DNA from: Rhexocercosporidium sp. MPI-PUGE-AT-0058
Lineage: Eukaryota > Ascomycota > Leotiomycetes > Helotiales
Direction: 5' to 3'
NCBI GenBank assembly: GCA_020746875.1
Contig: JAGTJL010000016.1
Coordinates: forward strand, 1,674,001-1,738,000
Length of the DNA: 64,000 bases
The notes below the pieces were generated by a model. It did no database searches. It was not told where the DNA came from and was given only the letters and a program-made list of their open reading frames with translations. The translations under genes and the position numbers were made by a program. Positions 1 to 11,300 of this stretch are shown one piece after another (within the stretch, counting starts at the first letter, position 1; each line of letters begins with the position of its first letter).

Positions 1-1546
1 CTGATAATCCGAGGTGGTCGAACCGGGACTTACCAAATATGGGAAGACGGAAGTCAAAGCCACAGGCTCTGCAAATCTACATATTGCTTGAAATAATTAG
101 TACGGAAATTCGACTGGTGGATTCGTGTCAAGATAGATGAAGAGATTGTATAATGGTCCCGAATTTGCAAGTGACAATGAACAGCCGACAGGGCAAAGAC
201 TTTGTGCTACTGTACACCTGAGCTGCAGCAAGATAACAAGCATGTTGGACAAGTCAATCGGATGTATGCACGATATGAAGATATCACAGAGAACTATCTC
301 CCCTTTCATAATTTCCAAACATATTTTACACATCTCTTACATAAGCCTTGCAGCAAAATCTGCCTCGGCCAGTTCAACTCCCCTCCAACTTCAAAACGAA
401 AGCTTCGTGATAAAAACAACACTTTGTCAATCCATAAAACATTGCTAGCAAAGAACGTACCTAGTATTGCCAGTTGCTTTGCAGGAAGCTTTGGAGGCCC
501 ACGTGCTCTTCTTTTCACCATCTTGCTGGTGGCAACAGAGCCTTCTCAAACCCCAACACTTGATGATCGTACCTTTGCTGAATCTTCGAGCCGAGCATGG
601 AAGGCCACGAGGACGTGGAAATAGATATAGGTATCTCTAGAGGAACTGCTGTTGCTGGTTGAAAGCAATATGGAGAATGAAGAGTGGAGTTGTAGATTAA
701 GAGAAGAGGTTGGACTCGACTCAGCCCGGCGGGAGTCCCACGCCTTTCCGCTTCTTGCATACCGAAACTGAACTTTCTGATTCGACGGCGGGTCATGCAA
801 GCAGATGCATCTCCACATGGAACAGACGGCAGACTGATCCCGATGCCTCGCTTGACTGCCTCTTCTTGGCCAAATCCTACCCCGCTGTGTGTGGACAACT
901 TCATGATTGGCGGTGAGCCAGCAGAAGACGCCGTTATCGCTGCCTTCACGTGGCTGCTTATGAAGTCTAGATTATGTCTCGTTGTTGCTGTTGTTGTGTA
1001 TGTGTGTGTGTATTGCTGAAAGGTTTGGTTGGTCGTTGGGAGCCAGAAAGGTTTCAAACTCATAATATACGACTTGAAATGTTGAGACGCGGTTCGTGGT
1101 CGAGGCTTGAGATGACAGATGGATGAATGTATGAAAACAACACCGATGTGCGGCCCCGAACTCCGCATCACGTGCTGCTTACATAGCTTCCAAGTTGCCC
1201 CACCACTACAGAGCTCCATGCCGCCCGAAAGACGTGCTTGGGATTGGGATGCAAATGCTCCCACTCTCAAGCTTCACCAGCATCAGCTTTAACCAACATA
1301 GGCAGGTCAGTGCGGATCAGAGCTGTTTCTGAATGGATTGAGCTGTCGTTATCTAGCGGATTATTCGTACACACATGTAAGCTGCACTTCTAGCCTTCCA
1401 CTTTCTTCTAAGTTACACCACTTACATTCAGTGCTACGTTGTAATCTCAAGTCCGAAGCCTGAATACCCTCAATCTGATCATCCACCATTGCCACCAAAT
1501 AGGTGGTAGACCGGCATATCTTGGGGAAGCCTTTACTTATACTATC
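1..1546. other. left-edge intergenic region
   Basis: I see no gene I can support. Several open frames exist on both strands, the longest 251 codons on the minus strand at 515-1270, but they overlap one another, lack recognisable motifs and have irregular composition. A short TG microsatellite sits near 997-1012. The last few hundred bases probably hold the promoter and leader of the peptidase gene that follows. Confidence 0.5.
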
Positions 1547-3985
1547 ATGGGCAGAATTATCACCGAGAAGATGGATGAACGAACACCCCTCATCACAACA
1601 GTTCGAATTGCCCCGCCACGGCAGCGATATACCCACAGCATCGTCCGTCGATTTTGCACTGTTGCTCTTGGATCTTCTCTCATTGCTCTGGTTGTTGTGT
1701 TTCTACTTCCAGTAGCCTTCCTCCCAGGCCATCATCATCGAAGACCCCACGCCCATGATAGCCCTATTACATACAGTGAGCTGCAGACAATTCTATTGGA
1801 GACACCAAAAGAAGAGAAGGCACAAGAATGGAGTAAATACTACACGTCTGGCCCGCATCTGGCAGGGAAGAACTACAGTCAGGTTCTCTGGACTCAAGAG
1901 AGGTGGGAGGAGTTTGGAATCAAGGCAGATATCATTTCCTACGACGTCTACATCAACTACCCTCTAGGGCACAGACTCGCTTTGTATGAGAAGAAGAAGA
2001 CCAAGGGCGAGGTGGATTCATGGAAGGTCAAATTCGAAGCTAGCTTAGAGGAGGACGTTCTTGAAGAAGACCCCACGACTGGACTGGACAATCGAATCCC
2101 GACATTCCACGGTTACTCTGCAAGTGGCAATGTCACAGCTCCATATGTCTACGTCAACTATGGAACATATCAAGACTTCGAGGATTTGATCCATGCAAAC
2201 ATCAGTTTGGCAGGAAAAATTGCCATTGCAAAGTATGGAGGCATTTTCCGTGGTCTTAAGGTCAAGCGTGCTCAAGATCTGGGCATGATTGGCTGTGTTA
2301 TCTTCACCGATCCGGGTGATGATGGACTTGTGACCGACGAGGATGGGGTTGACCTGTATCCCAATGGGCCAGGAAGAAACCCGAGCAGTGTTCAGAGAGG
2401 AAGCACTCAGTTCTTGAGTATTGCTCCTGGAGATCCGTAAGTTGCTCTAACTGAGGAGAAAGCACCTCTAACACTTTTTAGTACCACGCCTGGTTACCCA
2501 TCGAAGCCTGGAGTTCCACGTGAACCAGTTGACGGTGCTATTCCATCAATTCCCTCCATCCCAATCTCTTACGTCGATGCTGTCCCTATTCTTAAGGCAT
2601 TGAACGGTCATGGCCCCTCCGCCAAAGACTTCAACAAATATTGGCAGAAGAATCTCGGTCTTGGCTACAAGGGGGTGAAGTATAATGTCGGCCCATCTCC
2701 AGACGACCTCGTGCTGAACCTGGTCAACGAACAAGAATATGTCACCACACCTTTGTGGAATGTCATCGGTGTCATCAATGGTACTCTCCCAGATGAGGTC
2801 ATTGTCATTGGGAACCACAGAGATGCTTGGATTGCTGGTGGTGCTGGAGATCCAAATTCTGGCTCTGCAGCCCTAAACGAAGTCATTAGATCTTTTGGTG
2901 TTGCTCTCACCAAAGGATGGAAACCTCTCCGCACCATCGTCTTTGCAAGCTGGGATGGAGAGGAATATGGTTTAATTGGGAGCACCGAATGGGTCGAAGA
3001 GTATCTTCCCTGGCTCAACCATGCCAACGTTGCATACGTCAACGTCGATGTTGCCACGACTGGCCAAGTATTCGGTGCATCTGCCTCGCCACTTTTGAAC
3101 AAAGTTCTCTATGAAGTCACGTCACTCGTTCAATCGCCAAACCAAACGGTCAAAGGACAAACAGTCGCTGATGTCTGGAGTGGGAAAATTTCCACAATGG
3201 GCAGCGGATCTGATTTCACAGCATTCCAGGACTATGCTGGTATCCCGTCAGTCGATTTCGGATTCACGGCTGATGTCAAAGATAAGGAGGCTGGAGCTGT
3301 GTACCATTACCATTCAAACTACGATTCTTATTATTGGATGAATACCTATGGCGACCCAGGCTTCCACTACCATATTGCGATTGCTAAGATGTGGGGTCTG
3401 TTTACCGCAAGATTGGCTGAAGCACCTGTCATCCCTCTCAACGCAACTGACTATGCCATTGCTCTTGATGGCTACATCTCGAATGTCGAATCTAAGGTCG
3501 ATTCTGCAATATTGGGTGTACAATCCGAAGATGAGGAGATGGAAGCACGTGCTCGTCCAACACCAGCATCTCCCAAGGGAGATCTATCCGACCTCAAGCT
3601 CTCCTTCAAGAGGCTTCACAAAGCAGCCCTCAAGCTCAAGGAAGCCGCTCAAGCCCACGATAGCTGGGCTGCTGAACTGTCCGAGGAAGCAGGGGAGAAT
3701 ATCCCATGGTGGAAATGGTACAGCAAGATCAAGCTTTACTATAACATCCGTCGTGTGAACGACAAGTACAAGTACCTAGAGAGACAGTTCTTGTACGATG
3801 AGGGCTTGGATGGAAGACCGTGGTTCAAACATGTTGTTTATGCTCCTGGTTTGTGGACTGGCTATGCTGGGGCTGTGTTCCCCGGTCTTGTGGAGTCGAT
3901 TGATGACAAGGATTATGGGAATGCGCAGAAATGGATGGGAATCATCGAGGGGACGCTATGGAAGGCTTATAGTAGCCTGAAGTGA
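1547..3985 (+). CDS. M28 zinc metallopeptidase, glutamate carboxypeptidase II / transferrin-receptor family (VPS70-like)
   Basis: Two exons, 1547-2436 and 2482-3985, with a 45-nt GTAAGT...TTTTAG intron, give 797 residues. An N-terminal hydrophobic segment (about residues 40-60, LIALVVVFLLPVAFLPG) predicts a type II membrane protein. A protease-associated domain follows (near FHGYSASGNV and VNYGTYQDF). Then comes the M28 catalytic domain with its co-catalytic zinc set intact: NHRDAW, GDPNSGSA, WDGEEYGLIGSTEW (catalytic Glu), VNVDVA and the late His in YHSNYDSYYWMN. The C-terminal helical dimerisation domain matches this family. Members include human FOLH1 and yeast Vps70/Tre1. The ligands suggest it is active, probably in the vacuolar or endosomal system with the peptidase outside the cytosol; the substrate is unknown. 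The first ATG is at 1547 and an in-frame ATG at 1571 is an alternative; neither changes the membrane segment. Confidence 0.93.
2437..2481 (+). other. spliceosomal intron in the M28 peptidase gene
   Basis: It runs from GTAAGT to TTTTAG (45 nt). It joins GGA GAT CC with T ACC ACG in one continuous frame. A TAA inside it would end translation if it were retained. Confidence 0.9.
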
Positions 3986-4454
3986 GGCAGTAACTGTATG
4001 GTACCCTTCATAGCCTCTTAGTTTGGCACCGCAAATCTGGTGGCTAATCTTAAAAATATTCATTCTTGGTGGTTACCTATTTTGTTCCTGCATGTGCTTT
4101 GCGTAGATCTGCTCATTATCCTGTGCGGAATTGAATGTTCGCATGGCCCGTCCACTGTCGCCGCATCGATAATTTACTCTGCAGCTTCATACTTGTGGTC
4201 GTTCCCTCGATACTACCTATCAATGATGCTTCTCATGAAAAAGAGACTTATCCATAGTCAGTGCCCAAGGACCCGTCGAGACATCATGACCACTCTTAGA
4301 GATACGAAAGAGAGGCACCGCACTTTTAGCTAGCTCGGCCTAGAAGTCACACGAAATACCCGCTAGCAAGTCGTTCAGATTGAGATGATTGAGGCCGATC
4401 TGAATAGCTAGACCTATAACCAAAGAAAATTCCATCAGTCTTCAACTCCTCACA
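3986..4454. other. intergenic spacer between convergent genes
   Basis: This holds the 3' flanks of the peptidase (+) and the BTB-like gene (-). A 97-codon hydrophobic open frame at 4040-4333 starts inside the likely 3' UTR, has no ATG at its start and no motif, so I do not call it. Confidence 0.6.
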
Positions 4455-5135
4455 TCAAATACCAAACATTTTGTGAGGTAGGTGTTCATGAAATGTCCGA
4501 GAGAAGAAAGAACGGTAAAGCTGAAAAGAATGAGAGAAGGAGCATTCACGACGACGAGGCGACCCCGCCTCTGTAGAATCATAGATCAGACTCAAAGACC
4601 TATGCTGCATCTCCGCTACCATCCTATTATCCCTCGCCACAACCCGCGCCTTCTCAACCAACACATCTATAACCTCATTCTTGAACGTCACTGAGCCTAG
4701 TAAATCACCAAGGATATACGCATGAATAAGCTGATGCCACTGATCTAGTCTCTGCGTCTTCAATTCTGTAGCTGAGATGACGTTGGTGTCTTTGGTGGAT
4801 AAAGTATTGATATTGTCTAGGTTGGGGAATTCGGAACAGAGCTCAATAGACCCTCGGGTTAGCCAGGTGGCGAAGAGGACGAATATGTAGGGTTCCTCGC
4901 GCGGGAGATGGATGGTGTTGCCTGAGGTGTCGAGGAGGTTAGGGAGGTGGGTTGTTTGAGATAGGAGGAGGTCGGTTGGGATATGGAATTCGGTTCTGTT
5001 GGGGCCAACGATTACTTTTATTGGTTGGGAGAAGCTGGATCTTGGGTTTCTTATTAATAGGGGTTCTGAACCTAGAGTATTTGCATGGGGGTCTTACATG
5101 GATGCTTTCAACTTCTTGGCTGGTGGTTGAGCCAT
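4455..5135 (-). CDS. short BTB/POZ-like domain protein
   Basis: The exons on the minus strand are 5135-5098 and 5049-4455. They are joined across a 48-nt GTAAGA...AATAAG intron and give 210 residues. The start MAQPPAKKLKAS has a good context. The middle reads like the many small fungal BTB proteins: a KVIVG strand followed by TEFHIPTDLLLSQ, then IHLPREEPYIFVLFATWL (the typical BTB core), then a C-terminal helical part with WHQLIHAYILGDLLG and FKNEVIDVLVEKA. These proteins are common and highly duplicated in Pezizomycotina; their partners are usually unknown, though BTB folds generally mediate oligomerisation or cullin-3 binding. The last 40 residues are basic and poorly family-like, so a further 3' intron cannot be excluded. 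It is convergent with the peptidase gene. Confidence 0.72.
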
Positions 5136-5399
5136 GCTGTTGTTGGTGACTGCTCGTAGGCCAATCCGAGGTTCAAATTCTCATGTTTGAGGGTTATTTG
5201 AGGACATAGCGCAATTGAAGGTATTTTTTCAGGTTTAAATAAGATAAGGTAACTTGGGTAAGAAAAAGCCAAAAATAGATCCGGTGCTGAAAGGTGAAGT
5301 CATAGAACCAGTTCCCATAAACTTTTGCTAAGCGAGTCGCGAAATATGTTTCCCCTCACGCTCACCCTCCCCCTCTTCCTTTAACCATCAACATCAACA

Positions 5400-5804
5400 A
5401 TGGCGCCACCAAACTGCCGCAAAATGTGTGTGCATGTCAACCGTGAGGCGCAAGTGAAATAGGAAGAGGAGAGAGAAGATGTATCAGCAATGGAGGGTTG
5501 CCTGAGTACGGGGCCCTAGAGGATTGAAATGGAAGTAGAGGAGTGGTTATGCGAACTTGAGAAGGAGTATGATAAGTTGGAGGGGGGAGCGTTGCGACTC
5601 AGGTGCAGAAACATGCTTTGAGAGTTCGCAGTAGATTGCCGCCGAGAGGAAACCCCCAGAACTACCGGGATCAATCGCCGCGCCATGGTGCACACACTGG
5701 AAATCGAGACCAGAGACACGGAGGACAACGAGATGAGAAAGAGAGACCTCAACCCCGTTCAGATAGGGATAATCGGGAGCGCAGATACTCTAGTGGAAGT
5801 CTAA
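5400..5804 (+). CDS. possible small three-exon gene, unknown function
   Basis: I do not recognise this protein. Exons 5400-5425, 5522-5602 and 5660-5804 join in one frame and give 83 residues. Introns are GTGTGT...CTAGAG (96 nt) and GTGCAG...CCCCAG (57 nt). The ATG has a good fungal context (caacaATGGCG). Exon 2 encodes an acidic amphipathic helix (MEVEEWLCELEKEYDKLEGG). Exon 3 encodes a charged stretch ending NPVQIGIIGSADTLVEV. No single open frame covers the gene. A competing frame across exon 3 reads as an Arg/Asp-rich low-complexity peptide (5603-5872); I judge it a shadow because the chosen frame is better balanced and splices exactly. Donor sites are weak, so the model is tentative. Confidence 0.35.
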
Positions 5805-6666
5805 GAGACCATCACGGGGCAGATATCCTCAGAGATCATATCGAAACTCAGGTCGGAGGTCCTGAGACGTAGGGTTTGCCAAGCTGTTTTTCTCGGCTTT
5901 GGGGAGCGCTGCTAGACTTACATATCGTTGGCAGGTCGACGCTGTGGCAGTAGGTGGTGTACGTTGGTGGCATTGGGGCATGAAATGGGGCATGAAAATG
6001 CGCCTTTAGTAAGATACAACCTCTCTTGGAACTGACGATGCAATCATCTTCATCGGTATAACCGCAGAGCTTGCTCTACTTTGGGCGCAATCTTTTCTAA
6101 CTTTAGGATATAATTCTTTGACGGTATAACCGCAGCTTTGGGTACAAACCTTCCGTGTGCTAACAGATACAAATCTGCGATTGTGATACAATCCCCGAGC
6201 AATGTTTTGCTCCAATGTATAACCTTTGTTGGCGTTTAGGATACTATCCATACCTGGGATATAATCCCCATGAACAGTGAGAGGTGGTGGAAATGGACAT
6301 GGAGGTCTTGGCCAGAGCATGAAGGCGAAGCTGAAAAAAGAATTTTGGATGGAACGATGGAGGGATAGATCAGCTGTCATAGATTGTCAATGATATCTCT
6401 CTTGATCCTTTGATTGACTTTGATGCTCTTTTGACTTCCTTTTGAACCGAAATATCTATGACATAAGATCTAGAATTTCCTAGATCTGCCATTTTTATGT
6501 CACGTAAAGCGTAAACAACAAGGGAGGTTTGCTCGTTCCCCGTCTCCTTACCCGTGGCTAAATTAAATATCTTTAGGGTGCTTTCTCGCCAGTCCAGTCC
6601 CCTAACGTCAACATCTACAAAATCTCCTCAAAAATACAGCAGAAAACAGACAAGCAAGCAGAAAAT
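5805..6666. other. intergenic region with degenerate short repeats
   Basis: There is no supported gene. A 124-codon minus-strand frame at 6006-6380 coincides with short repeats and is not called. The block 6050-6280 repeatedly uses a GATAYAAT/GTATAAC-like core. Confidence 0.45.
6050..6280. repeat. degenerate short direct repeats (CGGTATAACCGCAG and related)
   Basis: The 14-mer CGGTATAACCGCAG occurs at 6054-6067 and again at 6122-6135. Around these lie further variants such as GGATATAATTC, GATACAATCCCC, GTATAACC, GATACTATCC and GGATATAATCCCC. They recur at irregular intervals of a few tens of bases. This looks like a decayed minisatellite. Confidence 0.5.
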
Positions 6667-7317
6667 ATGTCAAATAAGACCTCCGAAAATGATGACAGCA
6701 TCAGAGGCAACACCAGCGACGATGAAAAACGCGACAAGTCTTACTCGCCCTTTCAGCAAATCAGCGAGGAACAGATGAGACAGTTCAACGATCAGAATCG
6801 GCAGCAGAGAATGGCTTGACAAGCTCAAGACGCACGCTTCCGATCTAACCGCTTTCTTTTCTTCCCGTTACACGATAATGATGACGAGGACAACGATTTC
6901 GTCGACAAGAGAGTCGATCTGCACAAGGGCCTTCCCAATACCCCACTCAACCCCGGACCAGTAGGTGGCTTTCATCCCATCCGGCTAGACCATGATGTGG
7001 AGGAGATGGTTCTCCGGTTGGAGATCTTCGACTACTATGAGGGCTTGTTTGTGAAGAAGGTTGATGGGTTAGGGTTAGCTTCGAGGGGACTAATTTGGTA
7101 TAACAAAGATGTTTGGCCGTTCGACTACTGGAGTTTGGAGGAGTTTGGAGGAGTTGGAGGTAAGTCATGAATAGGTTTTACCGTTGATTGAGTATCTGAA
7201 GGAGGGACTCAGCAACGAGAAAGAACCAGCAGGATGCTACCACCCCAACATCCTTACTTAGGTAATGAGAAAAAAGAGGAAAGAGCGGCCAAATTTTTTC
7301 ACTTTACTTGTTTTTAA
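6667..7317 (+). pseudogene. hypothetical gene broken by a single in-frame TGA
   Basis: I do not recognise the family. From ATG 6667 one frame stays coding-like through 7159, interrupted only by TGA at 6817-6819 (codon 51). The N-terminal part is polar and acidic (TSENDDSIRGNTSDDEKRD, then ISEEQMRQFNDQNRQQ). After the stop come an acidic patch (NDDEDNDFVDKRV) and an aromatic-rich segment (WYNKDVWPFDYWSLEEF). A good donor GGAG|GTAAGT at 7160 and an acceptor at 7201 (42-nt intron) lead to a second exon, 7202-7317, ending in TAA. The whole would be 203 codons including the stop. The TGA is followed by CAA and could derive from an Arg CGA codon by one C-to-T change. It lacks the CUA context of known fungal readthrough. 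A sequencing error or a true stop giving a 50-residue peptide are alternatives. Confidence 0.5.
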
Positions 7318-8337
7318 GACCTCAAACGCTACGACTTCTCTTTGCAATGACTATTGACCGAATACTGTGTTTCCGACATATAATTAATTATACAGATTCA
7401 CAACACACCAGTAGATCTGCAGAAGCTGCACCGTCAGGCCACCGTAGTAACCGAGTAAGCTAAACCTCGAACAACGACGACACTCCTCACTTCTCAACCT
7501 TCACTTGGAAACAGGAGCTGACCACGATATCAAGTAACGTCTATGTAATTGCATTTTCACGATACACTGTCCCCCTCTGTGCCTTGTGCTTCAGCTCGGC
7601 CCAGACGCAGTCCGTAGAGAGTTGCAAAATCTGCAATCTGTCTTATAACAGAATCACCCCAAATTTCAATAATCCTGATGTGCTTCTACCCTTGAGCCTG
7701 GTAGACTCTTAGCCACTCACAAAGGTTATATGCATATGTGTCAGTTTCGAAAGTTCTGCCGTTATCAGAAAATGAGCTGACCTGTCGCGATAGTACAAGA
7801 GAGCTGAAAAGAATTTCTCAATGGAGTACTTCAACAGTTCTCAAGTATCGGGACACGATGCTTCGTCCACCTAGCTTTACATGAGGGTTGTATCTTCTTT
7901 CAATACAGATGCCGTTTGGAGATAAAAGAAATATTGCCGGTTGAAGAGACGATTACCTTCAGGTGTCCTAGAGAAACCGGAGTCGAATACCCCACTACGG
8001 GTAGCTGCAGGATCGAGTCACTGCTCAGCTCGGAATTCTGTTTGCTCTACACCAGCAAAGTCACCATTGCCTAATATCCAATATCAATGTCCAAATGAGG
8101 TAGGGGCGTTGCTGGCGGAGATTCGGGTTGATGGTGGTGGCATCACCTTTCGGGCAACCTGGACACTAGCGCGGCCCGTCCCCCACCACCGCGATATGTT
8201 CCTCGCCCTCGTCAACAACAACACTCCCGAGATTGTCCTCCCAATTATCTGCACCAACACCCTTCCAAATCACAGTCAGATCTCATTGTACACAACACAC
8301 TCCATTGTAACATCGCCAAGCCACCTCCACGAGCAGC
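7318..8337. other. intergenic region upstream of the giant DUF3638 gene
   Basis: No gene is supported. A 170-codon frame at 7941-8453 overlaps the start of the next gene in another frame and has no motif. The last few hundred bases are C-rich (for example around 8180-8330), as expected for a fungal promoter and leader. Confidence 0.5.
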
Positions 8338-11300
8338 ATGGCGGCAATTCGCTCCTCGGAATCCAGGTTCCTAGAGGACGTGTTCAACCATGTTGCCCTT
8401 CCACCTCGTCTCCCTGGTCGACAAGACTTCAATATTCCCACCATAGAGCGTAACCTCGTCGATCGACTCCTTCTGGCCACGTCTGACGCGTTTTCTGGTA
8501 TCTCAGCCGATGGAGCCGAGTCCCTTCGCAGATCTCTTGAAACCGCTCAAGGCGTCAACCTCAATGGCCGTCTCACCAAAGCCTCACTAATTGCAGCATT
8601 ATGCAGCCTTAACTACACCGATTTCCTTTTGATCCACGTCAGTCAGCAGAACGCGGCTCTCATCATCAGACGAGAGAAAAGGCAAGCTCCTGACGACAGC
8701 GCATTGCTCTAATTTGGCTAACAACGATTACAGTAGTACCCATGGAGATGAAGTCATTTTTGAGGCATTTGAAGCGTCTCCTATTTCCGAGAATGTCCTT
8801 GCCGCAAAGGGCCCTCTTCAGTGGGACTTTCCGGGAAGCGCCGTTGCCATTCCAGCGTTCGTCTTCAACAGCCCTAGATTCAGAGAAGAACTGGCCACAT
8901 TCCTCGAGAAAGCAAGCACGGAGTCTATCAAGCAATTTGCTGCGCATATCATCAAGGCTGGCTCGATCACGTTTGAGAGCCGCGATACCGTCGATCCTGC
9001 TGTAAGTACGAGCGCATTCCCCCCTACCCTCTGCCTTATCATTCACATCCTGAGATGATATGCTGTATTTTTCTTTGTACAGCCCGTATCGAGCAAGAGG
9101 TAACTTATCTTCACCTAGATTATCACGTCGATGCTCATGACAATCTTGGAGGTTATCGGTCGACGAGTATTCCCCACACTGCTACGAAAGAACGTAAGAG
9201 ACGATGTCTCGTGGAACAACGGAGCAGCACCGTGGCGTCGATGCCCACTCTGGCTTGGTATGTCTTTTCTCGCCCTGAAATCCTCCATGATCGGGGATTT
9301 GTGATCGGAGCTCTGTTCTAATCTTAGGACACTAAAAGTTTGACATGCTAAAATCTCAACTAGTGCTTCGAGTTGCCGTACAGCGACATCTCTACCTCAC
9401 AGATGGTAGTGGCTTGGGTCGATTAAGATACAAGCTTTTGATATGCTTCCTGCTTTCTCAACTTCTTGACGACTGCGTTCCTGTAATTCATCTGGAACTC
9501 TCTTCCCACCTCAAATCCAAGCTCTGCCGCCGCCTTATCAAACTCGAGAACGAAAAAGAGACAGTCTCAACTCCACTCGCTTTTCATTACGAACAACTTC
9601 TTTCTCAATCACGACCAGCTCTCGCCCAGTCTGTAAGCTCTGCTACCGAGAAGATTCGTGCCACATGGGAAGCAACGAAGAAAGCTATACAACGTCCAGT
9701 ATTCCCCCTTCCACAGCGAGTCAACGATGTCTTCCTCCAGCTCCGCTCCAGTCGAGGATACCTGAAACAAGTAATGAACAGCACGCAATTCCAGTCACTA
9801 GCTAGCAGTAATCATATCTTGTCATTACCGCAGGCTTACCGACATGCAGCTCGTTTCAAAAAGCCATCCACGCTATTTGCTAACCATTATTTCTCGTTGT
9901 CTGATGAAGAAGTTGGAATCGAACAAGAGCTGATCGAAAGTCCTGCATATTTGATGGCCAGTGACTGCAAGCGGAAATGCCTGGATATATCGAAAACCAT
10001 CGAGGATTACCTGGACAAAGTAGGAGTCTCATACGACTTTAATCCCGAGCAGAAAAGCGTGATGATCCTGACTCTGATGGAACTCTGGATGGTGATGGAC
10101 TCAAACGCGATCAAAGCATTCGGTGTTTTGAAAGACTACAACTCCGGGTTTCCAGTCAACATTCTGGATGTTCTGCACATCGCTCGGCGAAAGGATATGC
10201 ATCGTCTACAGAAGATCCGTACATACATCAAAATGCGCGACAAATCATGCAAATACCCTAAATTGACAGTCTTCAGTAGTGTTCATAAAGGCTGTTTTGC
10301 AGAACGATACTACGACGAATCAACTGAAAATTACGTATTGCATGAATTGCATGAGCTCATTGAAGAAGATGCAGAGCGATCGAGAAGAGAAAAGGAGCGG
10401 GAGCTGCAGACCAAGAGTTTGGAGTACGAGGAGATTGCTAGAGAATTGATGGTAGCTAAGGTATGTTCTGCATCAAAACCTTGTGATCTTCTTCGAACTC
10501 TCGATTTTCCGTCTTTAAAATTTCATTTCTGGTTTCCAAACATTGACTGGTAACCGTTGGCGGACAAACGCTAACTTAAACTCCCTACAGTGCACCCGCG
10601 TTGCGAACAGTTCACATGTTGTGATGTCTGACGACGACATATGCCGACACTGTCAGCTCCTCTCCTGGAAATCAAACTGCACAATTCGTGTTCACGAACA
10701 CCCACTCCCTGCTGATATGGCCCAGGCCAAGGCGGCAATCTTTGAGATGGCTTGCCCCGAGTCTCTGCTTGCATATCGGGAAGCAACTTGGAGAATTCTG
10801 GGGACCCTTGGGTTTGTCACCTAAACCACTTTAATACACCAGCTCCCTGTTCGCTGACATCAATATCATAGGCTCTCGGGCCTCTTTCTAGGTGAAAAAC
10901 CTCGTATCCTTCTTCGGAATTACAAGAGACTTGTTCCATACGCGACTCGTCGGAGACTAGACAGCTTCTGTCTTGCGTCAACATCGAAATCTTTCAAGAT
11001 CACTCACTATACTGTTGTACCGCTACCGACTAGCCTTGAAGCGGTGTGCAAGCCCAACGGTCTTCATTTGAATTATTTCGACGTTCGACTCGAAATGTGG
11101 CCAGGAGAATTGTATCAAAAGCCCAGCTTCGCCCACCATTGCCGAATTCAAATTCCCTCAACTTCTCCTTTCGCGCTGTTTAATTCTTCTTCAAGTTTCG
11201 ACGCAGCTTCTATGGGTCCCTCTTCTCACGACATCATCGCGAGTCAGACCAAATGTCCTCCTGGCACCAATGCTCATGAGTTCATAGCCTTCCAAACTCT

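Noticed and set aside
515..1270. 251-codon minus-strand ORF near the left edge
   Set aside because: No motif, ordinary antisense-like composition, and overlapping frames on both strands are equally open.
4040..4333. 97-codon hydrophobic ORF after the peptidase
   Set aside because: It lacks an ATG at its start, lies in the likely 3' UTR and has no motif.
5603..5872. Arg/Asp-rich ORF on the plus strand
   Set aside because: It is in a shifted frame over the third exon of the better-supported spliced model.
7941..8453. 170-codon plus-strand ORF
   Set aside because: It overlaps the start of the DUF3638 gene in another frame and resembles no protein.
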